Positions 33,901-46,377 of a stretch of DNA of 64,000 nucleotides are shown here, piece after piece. The notes under the pieces were generated by a model that worked only from the letters and a program-made list of their open reading frames with translations, was not told where the DNA came from and did not search any database. Every line of letters starts with the position of its first letter. Position 1 is the stretch's first letter. Made by a program: the position numbers and the translations under genes. The DNA is from Cylicocyclus nassatus (lineage: Eukaryota; Nematoda; Chromadorea; Rhabditida; Strongylidae), in assembly GCA_958299035.1 (NCBI GenBank), contig CATQJL010000305.1, forward strand, positions 60,714,486 through 60,778,485, read 5' to 3'.

Positions 33901-36900
33901 AATTTTGAACACGAAATAGAAAAGTTTCAGGCATTTTTCGAAAACTAGTGAAATTTGAGAATTTTTGAGGTTTCAAGCTAAAATGAAGCCTTTAGCAGCC
34001 TAGACCATGCGCAGTAATCCGGATTCGTCTATAAATTATTGCTGGAGGTTGACTCCTTTGGCCTAGTAAGAAAGAAACAAAATTTAGGAACATGTCGAGA
34101 TTTGGCGTCCTCATAAACTCGAACGAGTCGATGTACGCAAGAGCTGCTGGGGACGACCGTCAATGAAAAAGAGTCCGAAGCTCAATTTTCACCGAGACTT
34201 TACATATTAAGGTTATTTGGCCTGCTAAACACGAATATCATATTCATTTGTTAAACCAATGCCTCTTTCATTGTTTAGGGTAAGACCCCATATCGTACAC
34301 CTACAGTAATCCTACAAAAAAGCCCTTATCACGCAATTTCACTATCGTTTTCGTGATCAGCATGTCGGATAACACCCCTATGCCAAAGCCAAATCCGTCA
34401 AACTTTGAATTTTTCCCCTTTATACCATGCACCTACCGTAACCCTCACTGCGACATCAGAATTTGGTAGGACAGCAGCTGCGCTTGTAGCTTACATAATA
34501 ACCAACACAGTGGCAAAATTTGAGTGCACCATGTTGAGTGAGAGGGAAGTTATGAGACCAGTTGCAAAACTTAGTGTTCAACCTAATAATTGTTGTTTTT
34601 TTGAATTTGTCACTTAACAGGGTTTGCTTGTATCATTTTTGTATCATTTCAAGTAATCACACATGTTCAGAGACCTCACCGCCCTCCCCCTCGCCGCCCT
34701 CACTACCCTCGCGTGAGTTCACTGAAGTTTTCTTACTATCCTCTTGAACTATAAGTTTTGAGTTTTCTGAATGGGAAGACATTCTTTACTTTAGCTCTTT
34801 TTCTCCAATTCACTCATCATAGTACATCAGCATACGTCAATATAGATAAGTGTAGTATTTCTGCTCTTACACATGGCGAACAATCATTGCGCCGTAAATC
34901 ATGCATTCTTTCCACTTTTTTTTTCCAAAATAGTCTAAGCCGCAAAGTAGCCAATGTATATAGCAACTTACTCATGTGATGCGTGAAAGTTCTTTGATTA
35001 AAATTCCTACTAATAGAGCAAATAACCGTTGAGAAGCGATCACCAGACATATACGCATAGATATATGCGATCCACGATTGATAATAGCTAATGGTCTTAC
35101 AATCACAATATGTGCGAGTATTTTGCAAAAGCAGCGGTCATTGCCCACTGGAATCATGCAGAGTACTACAAATTTGCGCTGATCATGGAAAGGTTTACTC
35201 TTTTGCAAGAAAAAGCAAGCGGCATCAAGTTTGACTATACTATCTTTTGTCTTGGTACAGGCTTAATGAAACAACAACAACAACCACTCTTCCGTTCATC
35301 AAAGCATTTGACAAAAGGCATATGGCGTGGGTCAACAGAGACTACGTTCAGACCATGAAAACAATAGAGGAAGCAGAAAATATAGGCAGTCAGATTCAAG
35401 GGTTGTAGCCTGTACTGGTTCGAGAGATGTATTGAAAACATTGTCGCCTCCAAAACGATAAGATGAATGATAAGATGAGATGATTGTGATTACAATGGTA
35501 CAATGATGAAACCTATTATGATTCTTTTCATCGGCAGAAATCGCTCAATTTCGTACAAGTGTCATATATAGGAAAAGAAATCACCTATCCAGCGTACGCG
35601 ATGACAAAACCGCGGCTGTATTCTCAGCAAGTAGCTTTCACTGCTCTTCAAGTCCTCAGACGATTCTTTTCAGGCTCTTTCACGGCTTGGTTTGAAGCAC
35701 TGAAACATGTGTTATCCAAAACAAGTTTTCTGTAGCCTTTTGCAAAACTACGAACCGTTTGTGTCTTTGTACTTCGTCAATCACTGCTTGAAACAGAGTA
35801 TGCGCGACGATCAACGTTCTAAAAAGGCTTTGTAGGAGATGCATGTACTGTAATTAGCCTATATCAAAAATTTCCCCTGCCTAGTATTTGCTGGCAGTGG
35901 GGTGAAATCCGACCTTACCATCGTGTCATCAGCTTCAATACAAAAGAAATGTCATATTAAAGAGAAGAACTCACCTATCCAGCGTATGCGATGAAGAATC
36001 CGCGACGACACTGCCAGCAAGTAGACTGTACGACTTGTCGAATCCTTGGGCTCTTTCTTTCAGGCGATATCGCGGCCTCGTTCAAATCTACACTGGCAAG
36101 CCACGCGGGCGGTCGCGCGCGTCTGTGCTCCCAAGTCGTGCTTGCTCATGCTCAGGACAGGCGGACTTACCTGATAGCGGATTTAGGAGGACTTATCTGG
36201 TAGACTTTTGGCGGCGCAAAGGGCGTTTTTTCATCGATTTTTCGCGTCGAAACTGCAGATAGGTCCGGACTTATTGGCGGGATTTTAGGGTAACAAGATG
36301 CTAAGCAAATCCATTGCCATACAAGAGGAGCGGCTTTCGAATACGGTAGTGATAAACTTCTGAATAAAAAATAATGCATTCTACAAAAGGAAACGCGTAA
36401 AAATCAGGATCGAAGCAAGCATGACGAAAATGTCAAATATGAATAGAGAATGTCAAATTGTAAAGAAGCAGGGCTTATTTGAACTTATCTATGATTTTCA
36501 GGCCATGCATAAAAATTTTTGCGCAACTCAACTCACACGTAGCACATCTGCAATTTGTGAAGATATGCTCAAAGAAAGAATCTTCTAGTATTAGCATTAT
36601 CCAAACATTGCAGTTAGTGCGCCAAAAGTCTTATCGAATTGCAATACTATGACCAGGGCTCAGCACAGCTGGCATCGGGTCAAGCTGGATATCGTTTTGA
36701 GACAAAAAGCAAAGGGGATATCATTTCTGTGGCAAGTAGGACACAAAAATTGCGACATTTTTTGGTCGACGTTTCGTTTCTTGAGGTTTTTTACGTTTAG
36801 GGTTTAGGGTCAAAGGGGACTTCGTACAAAATTTTTAAAATCAAAGGGAACTTCGTTTTGAAATTTCCCTGTGCCAGCTTGTGCCAAGCCCTGGCTGGGA

Positions 36901-39900
36901 CCTGTACAATCTCAGAAAACATTTTGCAAGAAGAGTAAGTTTGCACTTGTTGCTGGTTTTAATTGTAGTATGTAGCATCACTAATATTTGCATGTGCTAG
37001 TTTGAGAATAAGTAACTGCATAAAGTGAGTGGTAGATTGGCATACTGAGAAAAGTTACTAACCCACTAGAAATCCAGCAGTGGTTTTATTTTCACACATT
37101 GATGAGCGCTCAGAACATTTGACTCTGAGATTAGACCTTCATTTATTTAGAAAATTGCAGTTCTGGTACCCTGGCGGTCTGCTGTCGTATCGCCCAGGAT
37201 CCTCGAGATTACCGAGACTCCCAAGTGTGAGTTTGTTAACATATTTATATGCATACAAATGTTAGTGTTTGGTACTTCAAGATAAAGTTTTTTCATTACG
37301 TAAATGACAAGATTAGCTACTGGCTGTTTGTGAAAATTTCGTGAAAGTGCGACGCACTGATCGACATATTGCCTTCCTCGATAGAATAAGGGGAGGGGGG
37401 AAGAATGTTCTAAGTCGCATGAATGTTAAGCCAGGTTGGTTCAACCATAGTCAAAGGGTGTGACACGGCACTGGAGGGTCATACTGAGGGATCAGGATGG
37501 AGGGGGGATTGTTTTCGAGGTGCTACTGATGATAGCGATGACGTGGTATTCGTTAGAAATGCCAGACAAGCCTATTACGCAGAATACAAACATCGTGGTA
37601 TCGACTTACCGTCGTATTACCTATATAAGCATGCTGGAGAACGCATAAAAGCATAAAAGCATCATATTCTAATAAGCATGCAAAATAACCCTTGTGGACC
37701 TTGTTTCCTCCAGTTCCGATGTTTCCAGCTACTGGGCCACTCAAAGAGAAATGGTCATTTTCGAATATCTTAACTTTGTTTTAAAGGTGAGTGGGCTATT
37801 CCTTTTCGCACATAATACAAAATACCAATCCTTTTTTGCTTACATAAGGAATCTCACTACAAGTAACCGCAAAATTCTGGAATTAGCAGCAACCCAAAAT
37901 CATCTGTTCCACATCTCGCTTTCAATGGCTCAGATTAGAGAAGACCAATCAAGCTCAAAGCACTCTCGTGAAGATCACAAGGTTCAGGCTATCAAATGCA
38001 TATGATCTTGCTGCCTACCCTCGCGCAGTACTGCAGACTCAGCATGCTATCGCAATCCAGATTCGCAGTAATTTCCATTTACTTAGGTAAGGAAGAACGA
38101 CTCTATCTCTCCACAAGAAGATGATTTTGCAAGAAATTTCTACTGTATCTTTGAAGGTAAGTTAATGGGGTGTGGCACAATTCCTAAAAAGATGTGACAG
38201 CCACAACTTTTTATGGGGTGTGCCACACCCCATTAACACGTTTCGGACCGCGAAATCGCGCGCGGCGAAAAAGAGTGTACTTTCGGCCGTTAGCCTACAA
38301 AGGGACCTTATTTCGCAGCCTGTGGGCCACATTCGTATTCAGCATGTCAGATAAGCTCCATATCCAAAGTTCTGAGTGAATTCGAAGTGTTTGAATTTTG
38401 TCGCTTGAGAGGGACTTTTGTGTTTTCTTGAAAGATAGGAACAAGAACCCAGATTCTAATAGTATTCAAAAGTATTTATGTTGTACACGGCACACATCAG
38501 TATTGAAACTACGGTTTTTCTCTTTGATATCGAAGCAAAGGAAAGTTGCGACGTCGCACGCGTCGTTCGCGTCGCCGCACTTCGTTGCAACTGTTGTTCG
38601 ATTTGTGCTCATATCTCCTAAACAAATATCGGCGGCACAACTCTACAGAGTCATTTGAAAAGTAGGAGGTTAGACCTTTAACTTAACAACTTTAAACTAT
38701 AAGGAAACCTCCTGCAAACGCCAGAAAGATCCTCAAAGCAGCGTGCTGCACCATGTGCAGCACCGGTCCGAAACGTGTTAACTTACCTTTGTAGAGAATT
38801 TTAGTGTGTAATGTATACACAGTTTGATAGCTTAAATCTCGGCGAAAAAAGGCACAAATAAGTCGGTTGGCTCTCAATGCCAAGTTCAAACGTCCTGTGA
38901 AGTGGTATCACTGGCAAAGAAGGAGTAGTGCTTTGTATTGAACACAAAAAGAGGTAGTTGATTCAACTTTGAAATGAAGCCAACCATGTTAGAATGACCA
39001 CTTCACATGGGCGACAATATGAGGAGCTCTCAAAATTCGCTAGAATTCGCCGCACAGGGGTTATCTGACATGCTAGTTACGAAGTTGTTACTAATTATGC
39101 TTAGCCTCAGTGTTACGCTGGTGTGCAAGAGGGGAGAGGGTCTTATCTAGCGATTGTGTGCCACACCTCTTGCTCGACCCTGATTGATACACTCTGAGGC
39201 GAGGCTCTCGGATACAGAAAGTCAGTGGATCCGTTTTATAAGCAGACGAGCTGGCAAACCCCGCTCCGCCAGGTCCGTCAATAATGTATTCGAATCAGCA
39301 TGTTCACGTACCCCCCTCCCCACCCTGCACACCCTGTACAACACCCTGCACACCGTGAACACCCTGCACACTCTGCACACCCTGCGCAACCTGCGCACCC
39401 TGCACCCGAATGTGCACAAACAAACTCACAGATTTTCTGCTTTATATATAGAGAGATATAAGAGAATTTCGTTCAGATATCGCTGTCTTAAAGTCAGCTG
39501 AAATTACATAGAAAGCAGGTCAAATACTCTGAAAATAATTAGCATTTCGTCAACAGTTCTCTCACTCTTCCAGTAGTCGAAGTTTGTTGACATCAGAGGG
39601 TTTAGTTAACGCATTTTATTTGAAAAATTTTCAAATCTAGCTGTGGGAAGTTCAAAAAGTTTTTCTGTGCCTATCTTATTAACGTTCAGAAAAAAGCAGG
39701 CCCCATTTCGCGACAGATTGCAATTCCTTATTGAGACATTTGAGCAGAACGAATTTCCAGTAATGATAACTTATTTTTATCTACCTTCAACTCTTGATAT
39801 ATAGTAGTCTGAGGCGATTTGTCAAAATTTACAGAATAATAGCAGGTTTGCTCCTAGACTTGTATTCAGACCTTGCTAGCTTCAAATCCAAGTGTCTCAA

Positions 39901-40370
39901 AAAATTTGTTTTAGGGACGTGGAGGAAGAACGGTGGATGGTGGTGAAAATTTGATCATACCGGTGAGATTACAGTTGTAATTGGACATTGGCTTTCATTG
40001 AATGACGTTCTAAACAAACTATTTCAACCAATTAAAAACATAAGCCATTGCTTTTGATGCGCTTCTATGCAAGTAAGTTTCTGTAGGGCTTTTCTGTGGA
40101 TAGACCTTGCATATGATGACAGAATCTCAACGATCAACGCAAGAGTCTTAACGCTATAAGGCATTGGCTCAGCTTTTTTTGCTACACTTGAAGACCGAAA
40201 AAATCAAAGAGACACAACTTTATGGAGGCTGAGATTTTCAATTTGGAGAAACACACTGCACTGTACCATCCGCCTCCAATTTTTTTCAGGAACACTACAA
40301 TCCACTACACCAAAATGGAAGCCCCTCTGCATCTGATAGTGAAAACGCTTCTCCACCTCAAGCCAGGTGA
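27964..40370 (+). CDS. Micro-exon gene 1: secreted Ser/Pro-rich protein from 15 phase-0 micro-exons
   Basis: Exons: 27964-27987, 28035-28073, 28259-28294, 29825-29854, 30023-30064, 30766-30840, 31024-31047, 31260-31286, 31414-31467, 32478-32537, 33058-33111, 34671-34712, 37161-37226, 39915-39962, 40290-40370. Lengths are 24, 39, 36, 30, 42, 75, 24, 27, 54, 60, 54, 42, 66, 48 and 81 nt: all multiples of three, all phase 0, with GTRAGN or GTATG donors and mostly YAG acceptors. The sum is 702 nt or 233 residues over 12.4 kb. Exons 1-2 give a signal peptide (MKVLVLGT, VLLLVATTDVRAE). Exon 6 is a run of 17 Ser after DAISSSSK; exons 7-8 are acidic then Pro-rich (SSSSSEEE, EEQGPPAKP); exon 9 NWRRESTLPPDYRELLEK; exon 11 LDPASQVMLERLLEWGSN; exon 12 is Arg/Pro/His-rich (RPHRPPPRRPHYPR); the last ends SENASPPQAR before TGA. 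No known domain is seen. Exons 1-8 are backed by a paralogue; 9-15 rest on splice sites and phase alone. Function unknown. Confidence 0.72.
28435..28667. mobile_element. PIF/Harbinger-like MITE, 233 bp
   Basis: Termini GGCCTCGGGCAGACTTTACG and inverted GGGCTCGGACAGAGCTCAAT, interior GATTTGATCGCCGCGATT and inverse. Absent from the paralogous intron, so it arrived after the duplication. The TSD is eroded. Confidence 0.75.
29004..29174. mobile_element. Palindromic MITE, 171 bp
   Basis: GGGTTTTTGAATGTATGCCG and its exact inverse bound a short spacer; the arms are about 42 bp. Absent from the paralogous intron. Confidence 0.7.
33780..34586. mobile_element. Palindromic mariner-type element, 807 bp, TSD TA
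   Basis: Starts TTAGGTTGAACACTAAGTTT and ends with its exact inverse; TA at 33778-33779 and 34587-34588. It lies in the intron between micro-exons 11 and 12. Confidence 0.85.
35555..36085. repeat. Pair of about 130-bp direct duplicates
   Basis: 35555-35690 and 35950-36085 share TCACCTATCCAGCGTACGCGATG, CAGCAAGTAG and a TTCAGGC-(N)-TCGCGGC/TCACGGC end. On the minus strand each ends in GCTGGATAG followed by GTGA, reminiscent of a splice donor, but no shared open frame was found. Both lie in the intron between micro-exons 12 and 13. Confidence 0.5.
36653..36894. mobile_element. hAT-like MITE, CCAGGGCT termini, 242 bp
   Basis: CCAGGGCTCAGCACAGCTGG and inverted CCAGGGCTTGGCACAAGCTG ends. The internal GACTTCGT and TCAAAGGGAACTTCG motifs match the element at 54242-54483. 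No clear 8-bp TSD remains here. A TTTAGGGTTTAGGG stretch inside is not nematode telomere. Confidence 0.65.
38090..38830. mobile_element. Inverted-repeat element in the intron before micro-exon 14
   Basis: AAGGTAAGTTAA (38154-38165) is the inverse of TTAACTTACCTT (38778-38789), and ATTAACACGTTTCGGACC (38232) the inverse of GGTCCGAAACGTGTTAA (38764). Inside the left arm a further 77-bp hairpin (38161-38237) pairs GTTAATGGGGTGTGGCAC with its inverse. Confidence 0.6.
39315..39408. repeat. Short tandem repeat of CACCCTGCA-type units
   Basis: Imperfect 9-15-nt units (CACCCTGCACAC, CACCCTGTACAA, CACCCTGCGCAA) in series. Confidence 0.8.
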
Positions 40371-42028
40371 CAAGAAGTAGAGTTTCTTCTAATCAAGATC
40401 CAAAGTATTTACCACTGCGAAGTTGACTGCGGATTCTATATCCATGTGCGGGAGAGTATGATCGAACGCGTCATCTCTTCCTAACTCAAAATCCCTTTAC
40501 CAATGAAATTTTCAAAAATGCCATTTCCGTTTTACCTTGCTCAGCTCCTTCTACGCTGTTCCCTTTGCTGCTCCATTGATTAATGAAAGCGTCATTCAAT
40601 CAGTGGCCCACATTTTGCGGTTTAGTCGAAGTAAGGTCTTAGTTTAAAATTGTAGAGCTTCCATATGTTGGTGAACAGATTTACTACTCATTCTGCTTGA
40701 GCACAGATGCTTGCCATATCTTCTTTTTCAGTTTTGTATGGGTTTGATGTTGATGAAATAGAACACATTCCAGGGCTGTAGCTGAATAGGCCATCAATTG
40801 GAAGAAAAGACTCGGATCCGATGGCAATTTAACTTCTCAAAAAACTGTTTTTGTTTTCTTGCGTCATAACAAAATGAATTTGTCACGAACCTTCGAAAGT
40901 TCTAACTTTCAGTTACATCTCACTTCACACATACAGCCACTCCGAATCCTGCCAACCTGGGCTTTGGTTGGCGAGAAACTAACCAAGGGTACAATTTTGA
41001 TGCAGAAAAGTTTATTCCCTAAGCTCTGCAAATCCCTTTGCCTCTTGTGAGGTCTACTACCCAATGGAGCAAAGCATTCCCTACAAGATGATACCACACC
41101 TGAACCGTATTCGGCGTAGAGTTGGAGGCCAAAGCAATCACAACAAGACTTCATCCTTGCTAAAAATATATTCGATTGTATTGCATGATCACCATTTTAC
41201 ATGCAGATATCCTCACATGCAACGCTCATAGAAAAAAAGTAGAATGGTAGAATCCATGTGGGGTCTTCTTACAATTAGAATCTGCTTTGGCCTCCAACTC
41301 TATGTCTTAGAGTCCTAGTGAAGTCAATGTTCCTCAACTACACCAAGTTTGCGAGAAACCCTGCAGCGCTGACGATTCCCATTTCTCTATAATGCTCGCT
41401 GGCCTTTATTTTTGTTTTACCCATGCTGTGTTGAGATTTTTTCGCCAATACTCTGCTTTACCTTCCCCATGTCATCCATTCTGTAGGATGCTGCAGTCAA
41501 ACAACGGCAGTGCGTAGATTGCACTCAGTAAATCTCCTTGGAAAATGGTGTGTTTACGGGTTGTGGTTATCAGCTCCCCTTCGCGCGGCGATTGTGTAGA
41601 TGGGCAGCAAAAATAGTAAGGAGTATCGCTTTGGAATGTAAACACGGCTGTGCGGTGTTTTAGAAAGCAACGATGTTAACTTGAAACATTTAGAAAATAC
41701 TGCTTCCTCGCCATATGATTCCAAACCTAGTTCCAAGTCTGAGACAACAAAAAGATTTTGCTTGAAGAGCTAATGTCTTGAGATAGACCTAAAACATAGA
41801 TACAAAGTTCTTCCGACCACTTATTATGTTGGTTACATCATTACGCGATTGATTTACAACCTGCTTATCTGTTGTGGAACAACCTTTTCGCTCATGCAGT
41901 GACAAAGTCAACGGCGATTCAACGTTTAGAATAAGAAAAGAAGAGGACGTACACAAAAGTTCACAATTTTTTTTGTTGACGGAACATGTGCAGTCATGCA
42001 TAGCTCGATTTCCAGCTAGCTAAAAATA
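40371..42028. other. 3' flank of micro-exon gene 1; no other gene seen
   Basis: No canonical AATAAA is obvious shortly after the stop codon. The only structure recognised is a small inverted-repeat element at 41118-41301 (AGAGTTGGAGGCCAAAGCA and its inverse). Confidence 0.4.
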
Positions 42029-42776
42029 TTAGGTTGAATCGAAAGTTTGTTCGCACCATTTTCAAAAAATTATAACTTCTTTCACTCACAAAGATTTTGC
42101 GCGATTCAAATTTTATCTGAAAGCGTAAAGCATTTAGTTTCCAAAAGTCCCCTGGAGATTTTCCAGAATGCTCATGTTGCAGGGATAAAAATGAAAGAAC
42201 GAGAACATTCGAAATTCGGAATTTTTAAGCAAGAATTCTAGAAATTTAGAAATTGTGTGATAAAATCCAAGAAAGCCATTATCCTAAATTTTCTTATATT
42301 TGATTAGTGACTAATCAAGTTTGTGCTGATCGAGCTCTTCTTTCAAAAGTTATGATTTTTGAAAGAAAATGCCGAAAAATCAATTTCTTAAGAAATCCTG
42401 GGAAATTGATTTTTCGGCATTTTCTTTCAAAAAATCATAACTTTTGAAAGAAGGGCTCGATCAGCACAAACTTGACTTAGTCACTAATCAAATATAAGAA
42501 AAATTAGGATAATGGCTTTTCTGAATTTTATCACACAGTTTCTGAATTTCTAGAATTCTTGCTCAAAAATTCCGAATTTCGGATGATCTCGTTCTTTCAT
42601 TTTTATCTCTGCAACCTGAGCCTATTGGAAAGCTCCCAAGGAAGGAGAAACTACATGCTTTTGGAAACTACATGCTTTACGCTTTCAGACAAAATTTAAA
42701 TTGTGCAAAATCTTTGTGAGGGAAAGAAGTTATAATTTTTTGAAAATGGTGCGAACGAACTTTCGGTTCAACCTAA
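42029..42776. mobile_element. Palindromic mariner-type MITE, 748 bp, TSD TA
   Basis: Starts TTAGGTTGAATCGAAAGTTT and ends with the inverse CGAACTTTCGGTTCAACCTAA-type sequence, TA on both sides. The halves are reverse complements nearly throughout, meeting near 42395. Confidence 0.85.
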
Positions 42777-43948
42777 TATATAACTGTTCGAAAATAATTA
42801 CGGAATGCACACATTCAAAGTATCGTCTATTCTAAGTCTAGGGTTCATATGCACATAAATTCTTGCTGAGAAGGGGAAATGAGCTAAGAAGAGAAGCGTC
42901 AAATCTTGCTGCTCGAGAAGTCGACCATCTTCCCAAAGACTTGATGAAAATATCGTAAAGTCGCATTGAGGATTCACTACGGCACGCCAGGCATGTTTTC
43001 GACAGAACAACTAGAATTTAGTGCAACTTTACAACGTTTTCGTCGAGTTTCTGGAAAAAAAAAGATTTCATCTTCGCTTTCAACCTTAAAACAAGTGCTA
43101 ATCCCCGGGGAATCCTCAGGGGATCACAATAAAGATATCAGCTTGTATGGCAGTGTCCTGGCATCCATTATAGGTACAGGATAAAAGAACCTTTCTTTGA
43201 TGAAACGGTGAAGGAAAATACAAAATCTAGAACAACGAGATAAGCATTCTTTCTTTGGGCTTCCCTCCTTTCCCCAGCGGAGATGTCGGTGCGTACGGTT
43301 CTAGGAGACTGGTAAACGCTTTGCACGTTACCTCCATCTATTTTGTGAATAATTTTAGATGAAGCAGATCTAAAGTATGAACCTGCTGATTACGATTGAG
43401 CTTTTCAAAACATTGTACAGAATGGCACTTGAGTCCCTTAGTCTCAGAATGTACGATTACGAGTGCTACTGTCCGAGAACTAGTACGATTTTCTTGCATA
43501 CGTCTACAATATATACAACTTTGCATCTTTCAACAACCCGAATATGCTTTCATTAGCTCGTTCCTAATACATGAAGGGATAACGACATGGTGGTACGTAC
43601 CACCATGTCTTCCAAATGTTTTGACCATTCAGTGGTAATCATAAGCTACGCACATTAGCGAAGTCAATTCTCATTTCATGAAGATAACAAAAAATTAGAA
43701 ACCCGTTATATATACGCGTCAAAATAATACAGAACATTCTTATGCTACTAGACATTTTTGGTTTATTGAATAAATACACGTGGTGACAAATACACGGTTG
43801 CGAATAGATCTTGAACAGACTCACTATGTGTAATCAAAAATATCTAGCAACGTAAAACAATTATGACCAAGTGTGTTCCTTTATAATCAAAAATTTTAGT
43901 ATCATATGACAAAAATATCTAATAACGTAAAACATAGCGTAAAAGAAT

Positions 43949-43987
<39 letters not shown>

Positions 43988-44379
43988 ACGAAACGTGACA
44001 AAAATATCTAGTAACAAAAGCACAACGTGAAAAAAGATTCTACAAAGCAGAGTTGATTCATGCATTGAATTCTGTGTATGGCAGTTCTATACATGTAAAG
44101 ATGTTTTATTCAGAGTCTATAGCCTAGTATAGTATATTTATTGTTTCTTGTATTCATAATCTATATACTGCAAACTTCGGCGGCTGCCTAGGTGTGGCGG
44201 TCGCGCCGTCTTTTCTCAACGATTACCAAAAGCACTGCACGTGAAAACTTCAGTGTATTAACCTTTAGTGCAATAATATGCGAAGGATGGTACGGTTTAC
44301 TGTGTGAAGAATTTAGTGGATTTGAGTTTTTGGGGTAAGTCCAGGCACTACCTCTTACTGTGGTCCACGAGGCACATCT
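42777..44379. other. No gene seen; (TA)n microsatellite at 43953-43983
   Basis: AT-rich DNA. Open frames at 42966-43184 and 43396-43638 have neither splice partners nor recognisable products. TGACAAAAATATCTAGTAAC-type sequence recurs three times at 43840-44020. Confidence 0.4.
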
Positions 44380-44990
44380 CACGGAAGGGCAGTAAGGTCC
44401 TCATAAGGAGGAGGAAAACGGCCCAATGACTAAGAGGAGTGTTTTCTTCCGGCTAAGTAAATCGTGAGTTCCCAACGTTTTCTGCTTCATTGAATGATGA
44501 GCAAATGTTATTATATTCCGAGGTCCCCAAAAACCTACCAGATACTCATCTGAACAAACTTTATTACTAAATACTGTAGATCATGCACTCAAAAGTAACG
44601 ATTATTATTGCAAAATGACAATCAAAAACTACTTTTTTACTCCGGCATCACATGGAGAAGTAGATTACTTTATAAATTGATTGCTTGTTCTGCTGCAACA
44701 AGCATTAATGAATAAATATCATGGTGTTGTAATATTTGAATGATGCATTCTTAGTACTTTTTCTGTTTTTTTTAGAAAAGGTCTGAACTATGACTACTGA
44801 ATTATGCTGGATAGTGGTACGTAATCTGTTCCAGAGTTCGCACACTGTGGGTATCTATCACGAGTTTTAGAGTACAACCGCAAAATTTAGTTTTACATGT
44901 GAACTCTTTTATATTTAATCTAACTTGGTTTTCACGCCAGATTTGGTATCTGAAAGTAGCCTCGGTCTGACAAGGCTAATCTCCGAGAAA
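44380..44990 (+). pseudogene. Relic of the collagen-gene 3' end
   Basis: Direct paralogue of 750-1420 including the GGAAGGGCA...AAGGAGGAGGAAAACGG basic-tail segment and the AATAAATATCAT poly(A) region, but no Gly-X-Y exon precedes it and the tail frame is interrupted. Therefore a truncated duplicate. Confidence 0.6.
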
Positions 44991-45309
44991 TGTTGAATTC
45001 GGCTTAAAAACCCTGGAAAGCTAGACTTGGTACTTCACTGACTAGCTCTTTTGTAAGATCAAAGACCTTCCTGACTTGCAGCATATAGGGAAGAAACAGG
45101 CTCAGCAATGCTTTTGCAACAACATGATGTCTTGGTTTTTTCACTATGTAGATAACGGAGAAGAATACAGCAACAGTAGGGTTTTTTGAACAGTTAAATT
45201 TTTTTCAAGCATGTAGATCTTTACTTCAAACTTTGTGTGGATAAGGGTCGATTCGCGTGTAGACAAGTACTACCTGAAGAAGTTGCTCTGCTCTGTTTAT
45301 GAAGTGCTA

Positions 45310-45640
45310 TTCTCTTGGGTAATGAACTAAACATTTGACGAATTGGCGATAGCAGCGTATTGGACATAATGTGCTCAGCTCTATCTCAAGTCGAACAACG
45401 CCGTGAATGCGTTTCCAATCAAAAATACTGGAATAGTTTTAATACAGCTTGCTTATGTCTTCCCACTCATTTCGTGAGACTCATTGAAAAAAACCGCAGT
45501 TTCTTTTTCTAGACTTTCGTTAGATCCCACTCTCCTTCCTTTTGTGTCATTGTCGTGAAAGATATAAGCTCAATTACGTACAGATAAAATTAGAAGAGGT
45601 AGACAAGTAAACGGAATAATAAAGGTTTAATTGCTTCTGG
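45310..45640 (+). repeat. Repeat inverted relative to 1.7-2.06 kb
   Basis: See the partner at 1700-2060. It ends just before the 45.7-kb foldback element. Confidence 0.65.
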
Positions 45641-46084
45641 AAAAGTATTGTACTATTATGTATGAATTAGGCTGTCATATAAAGTGACCATCAAAAAGTT
45701 GCGAAAAGTCGCTCTCCTCTTTCCATCGCTCATTTTCAGATGGAAAAGAATGATAAAAAATTATCGGACTGCATGAGATGATAGAGCTTTCAAGAGCAAC
45801 AACACATGCTTTACGCCTTCTGGCCGCCTTCTGGGGGACATGGATTTTAGAAAAACGAGAAACCTTTAAAAAAGCCTTTCCCAAAGCATGTCACAATGCC
45901 GCAGGCAATAATTCTTTGGACGCGAAAATTTCCTTTTAGGTCTTTTTTTTAGCAAAAACAGAGGTTTTCTAAACAGGTAAATATATTATATTATAGAGCT
46001 CATCGAGGACAATAATCAGGTAGTGGTTACTCCCAAAGAACCCAAGCTTGATGACTTCTAATTACCTTTCTCAAACCAGAGTTC

Positions 46085-46377
46085 GGGGGACGAGGGCGTA
46101 GTGTTATGAGGCGCCGCTATGGCCAGATCGAACACAGGTTCGGTCCTCGCCCCTGGGCCAACCAAGCCCTCTACCCTCCAGGGTCGGTAAATTGGTACCG
46201 GAATAACTTGGGAGGATAAAAGCACTGACTTGGTAAACGGCTGGCCCCCCGCAAATCACTGTATTAGGCTCGCACGCCTACAACTGCCTCTTCGACTATG
46301 AAGTAGTGTGCGTTCGGCGCATGCCCTCAGAAGGTATTGAAGATGCCGAATCCTTTATCCTTCATCCTTTATAACCC
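46085..46377 (+). mobile_element. tRNA-derived SINE
   Basis: Begins GGGGGACGAGGGCG, has a B-box-like AGGTTCGGTCC near 46138 and an upstream A-box-like GTAGTGTTATGAGG, then a body (GGTCGGTAAATTGGTACCGG; GGGAGGATAAAAGCACTGAC; GTAGTGTGCGTTCGGCGCAT) and a (CTTTATCC)-like tail. It is flanked by GAGTTC (46079-46084 and 46379-46384) within imperfect ACCAGAGTTC and ACCCTGAGTTC. It interrupts the left arm of the foldback element. I associate this body with strongylid SINEs from general knowledge, not from a search. Confidence 0.65.

Noticed and set aside
35110..35410. Adjacent open stretches (FALIMERFTLLQEK; FDKRHMAWVNRDYVQTMKT)
   Set aside because: In different frames with only a weak acceptor between them and no recognisable product; they lie in an intron of the micro-exon gene.
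36790..36812. TTTAGGGTTTAGGG resembling a telomeric repeat
   Set aside because: Only two units, inside a hAT-like MITE; nematode telomeres are TTAGGC.
37694..37790. Candidate exon ending AAG|GTGAGT (SSDVSSYWATQREMV)
   Set aside because: Neither nearby acceptor gives the phase 0 entry needed to keep the frame open.
38087..38156. Candidate micro-exon (VRKNDSISPQEDDFARNFYC) with a GTAAGT donor
   Set aside because: It is 70 nt, not a multiple of three, would shift the next exon into a stop, and its donor is part of an inverted repeat (partner at 38778-38789).
39222..39501. Repetitive open frames (LHTLHTL and CRVCRV types) on both strands
   Set aside because: Products of a short tandem repeat read in different frames.
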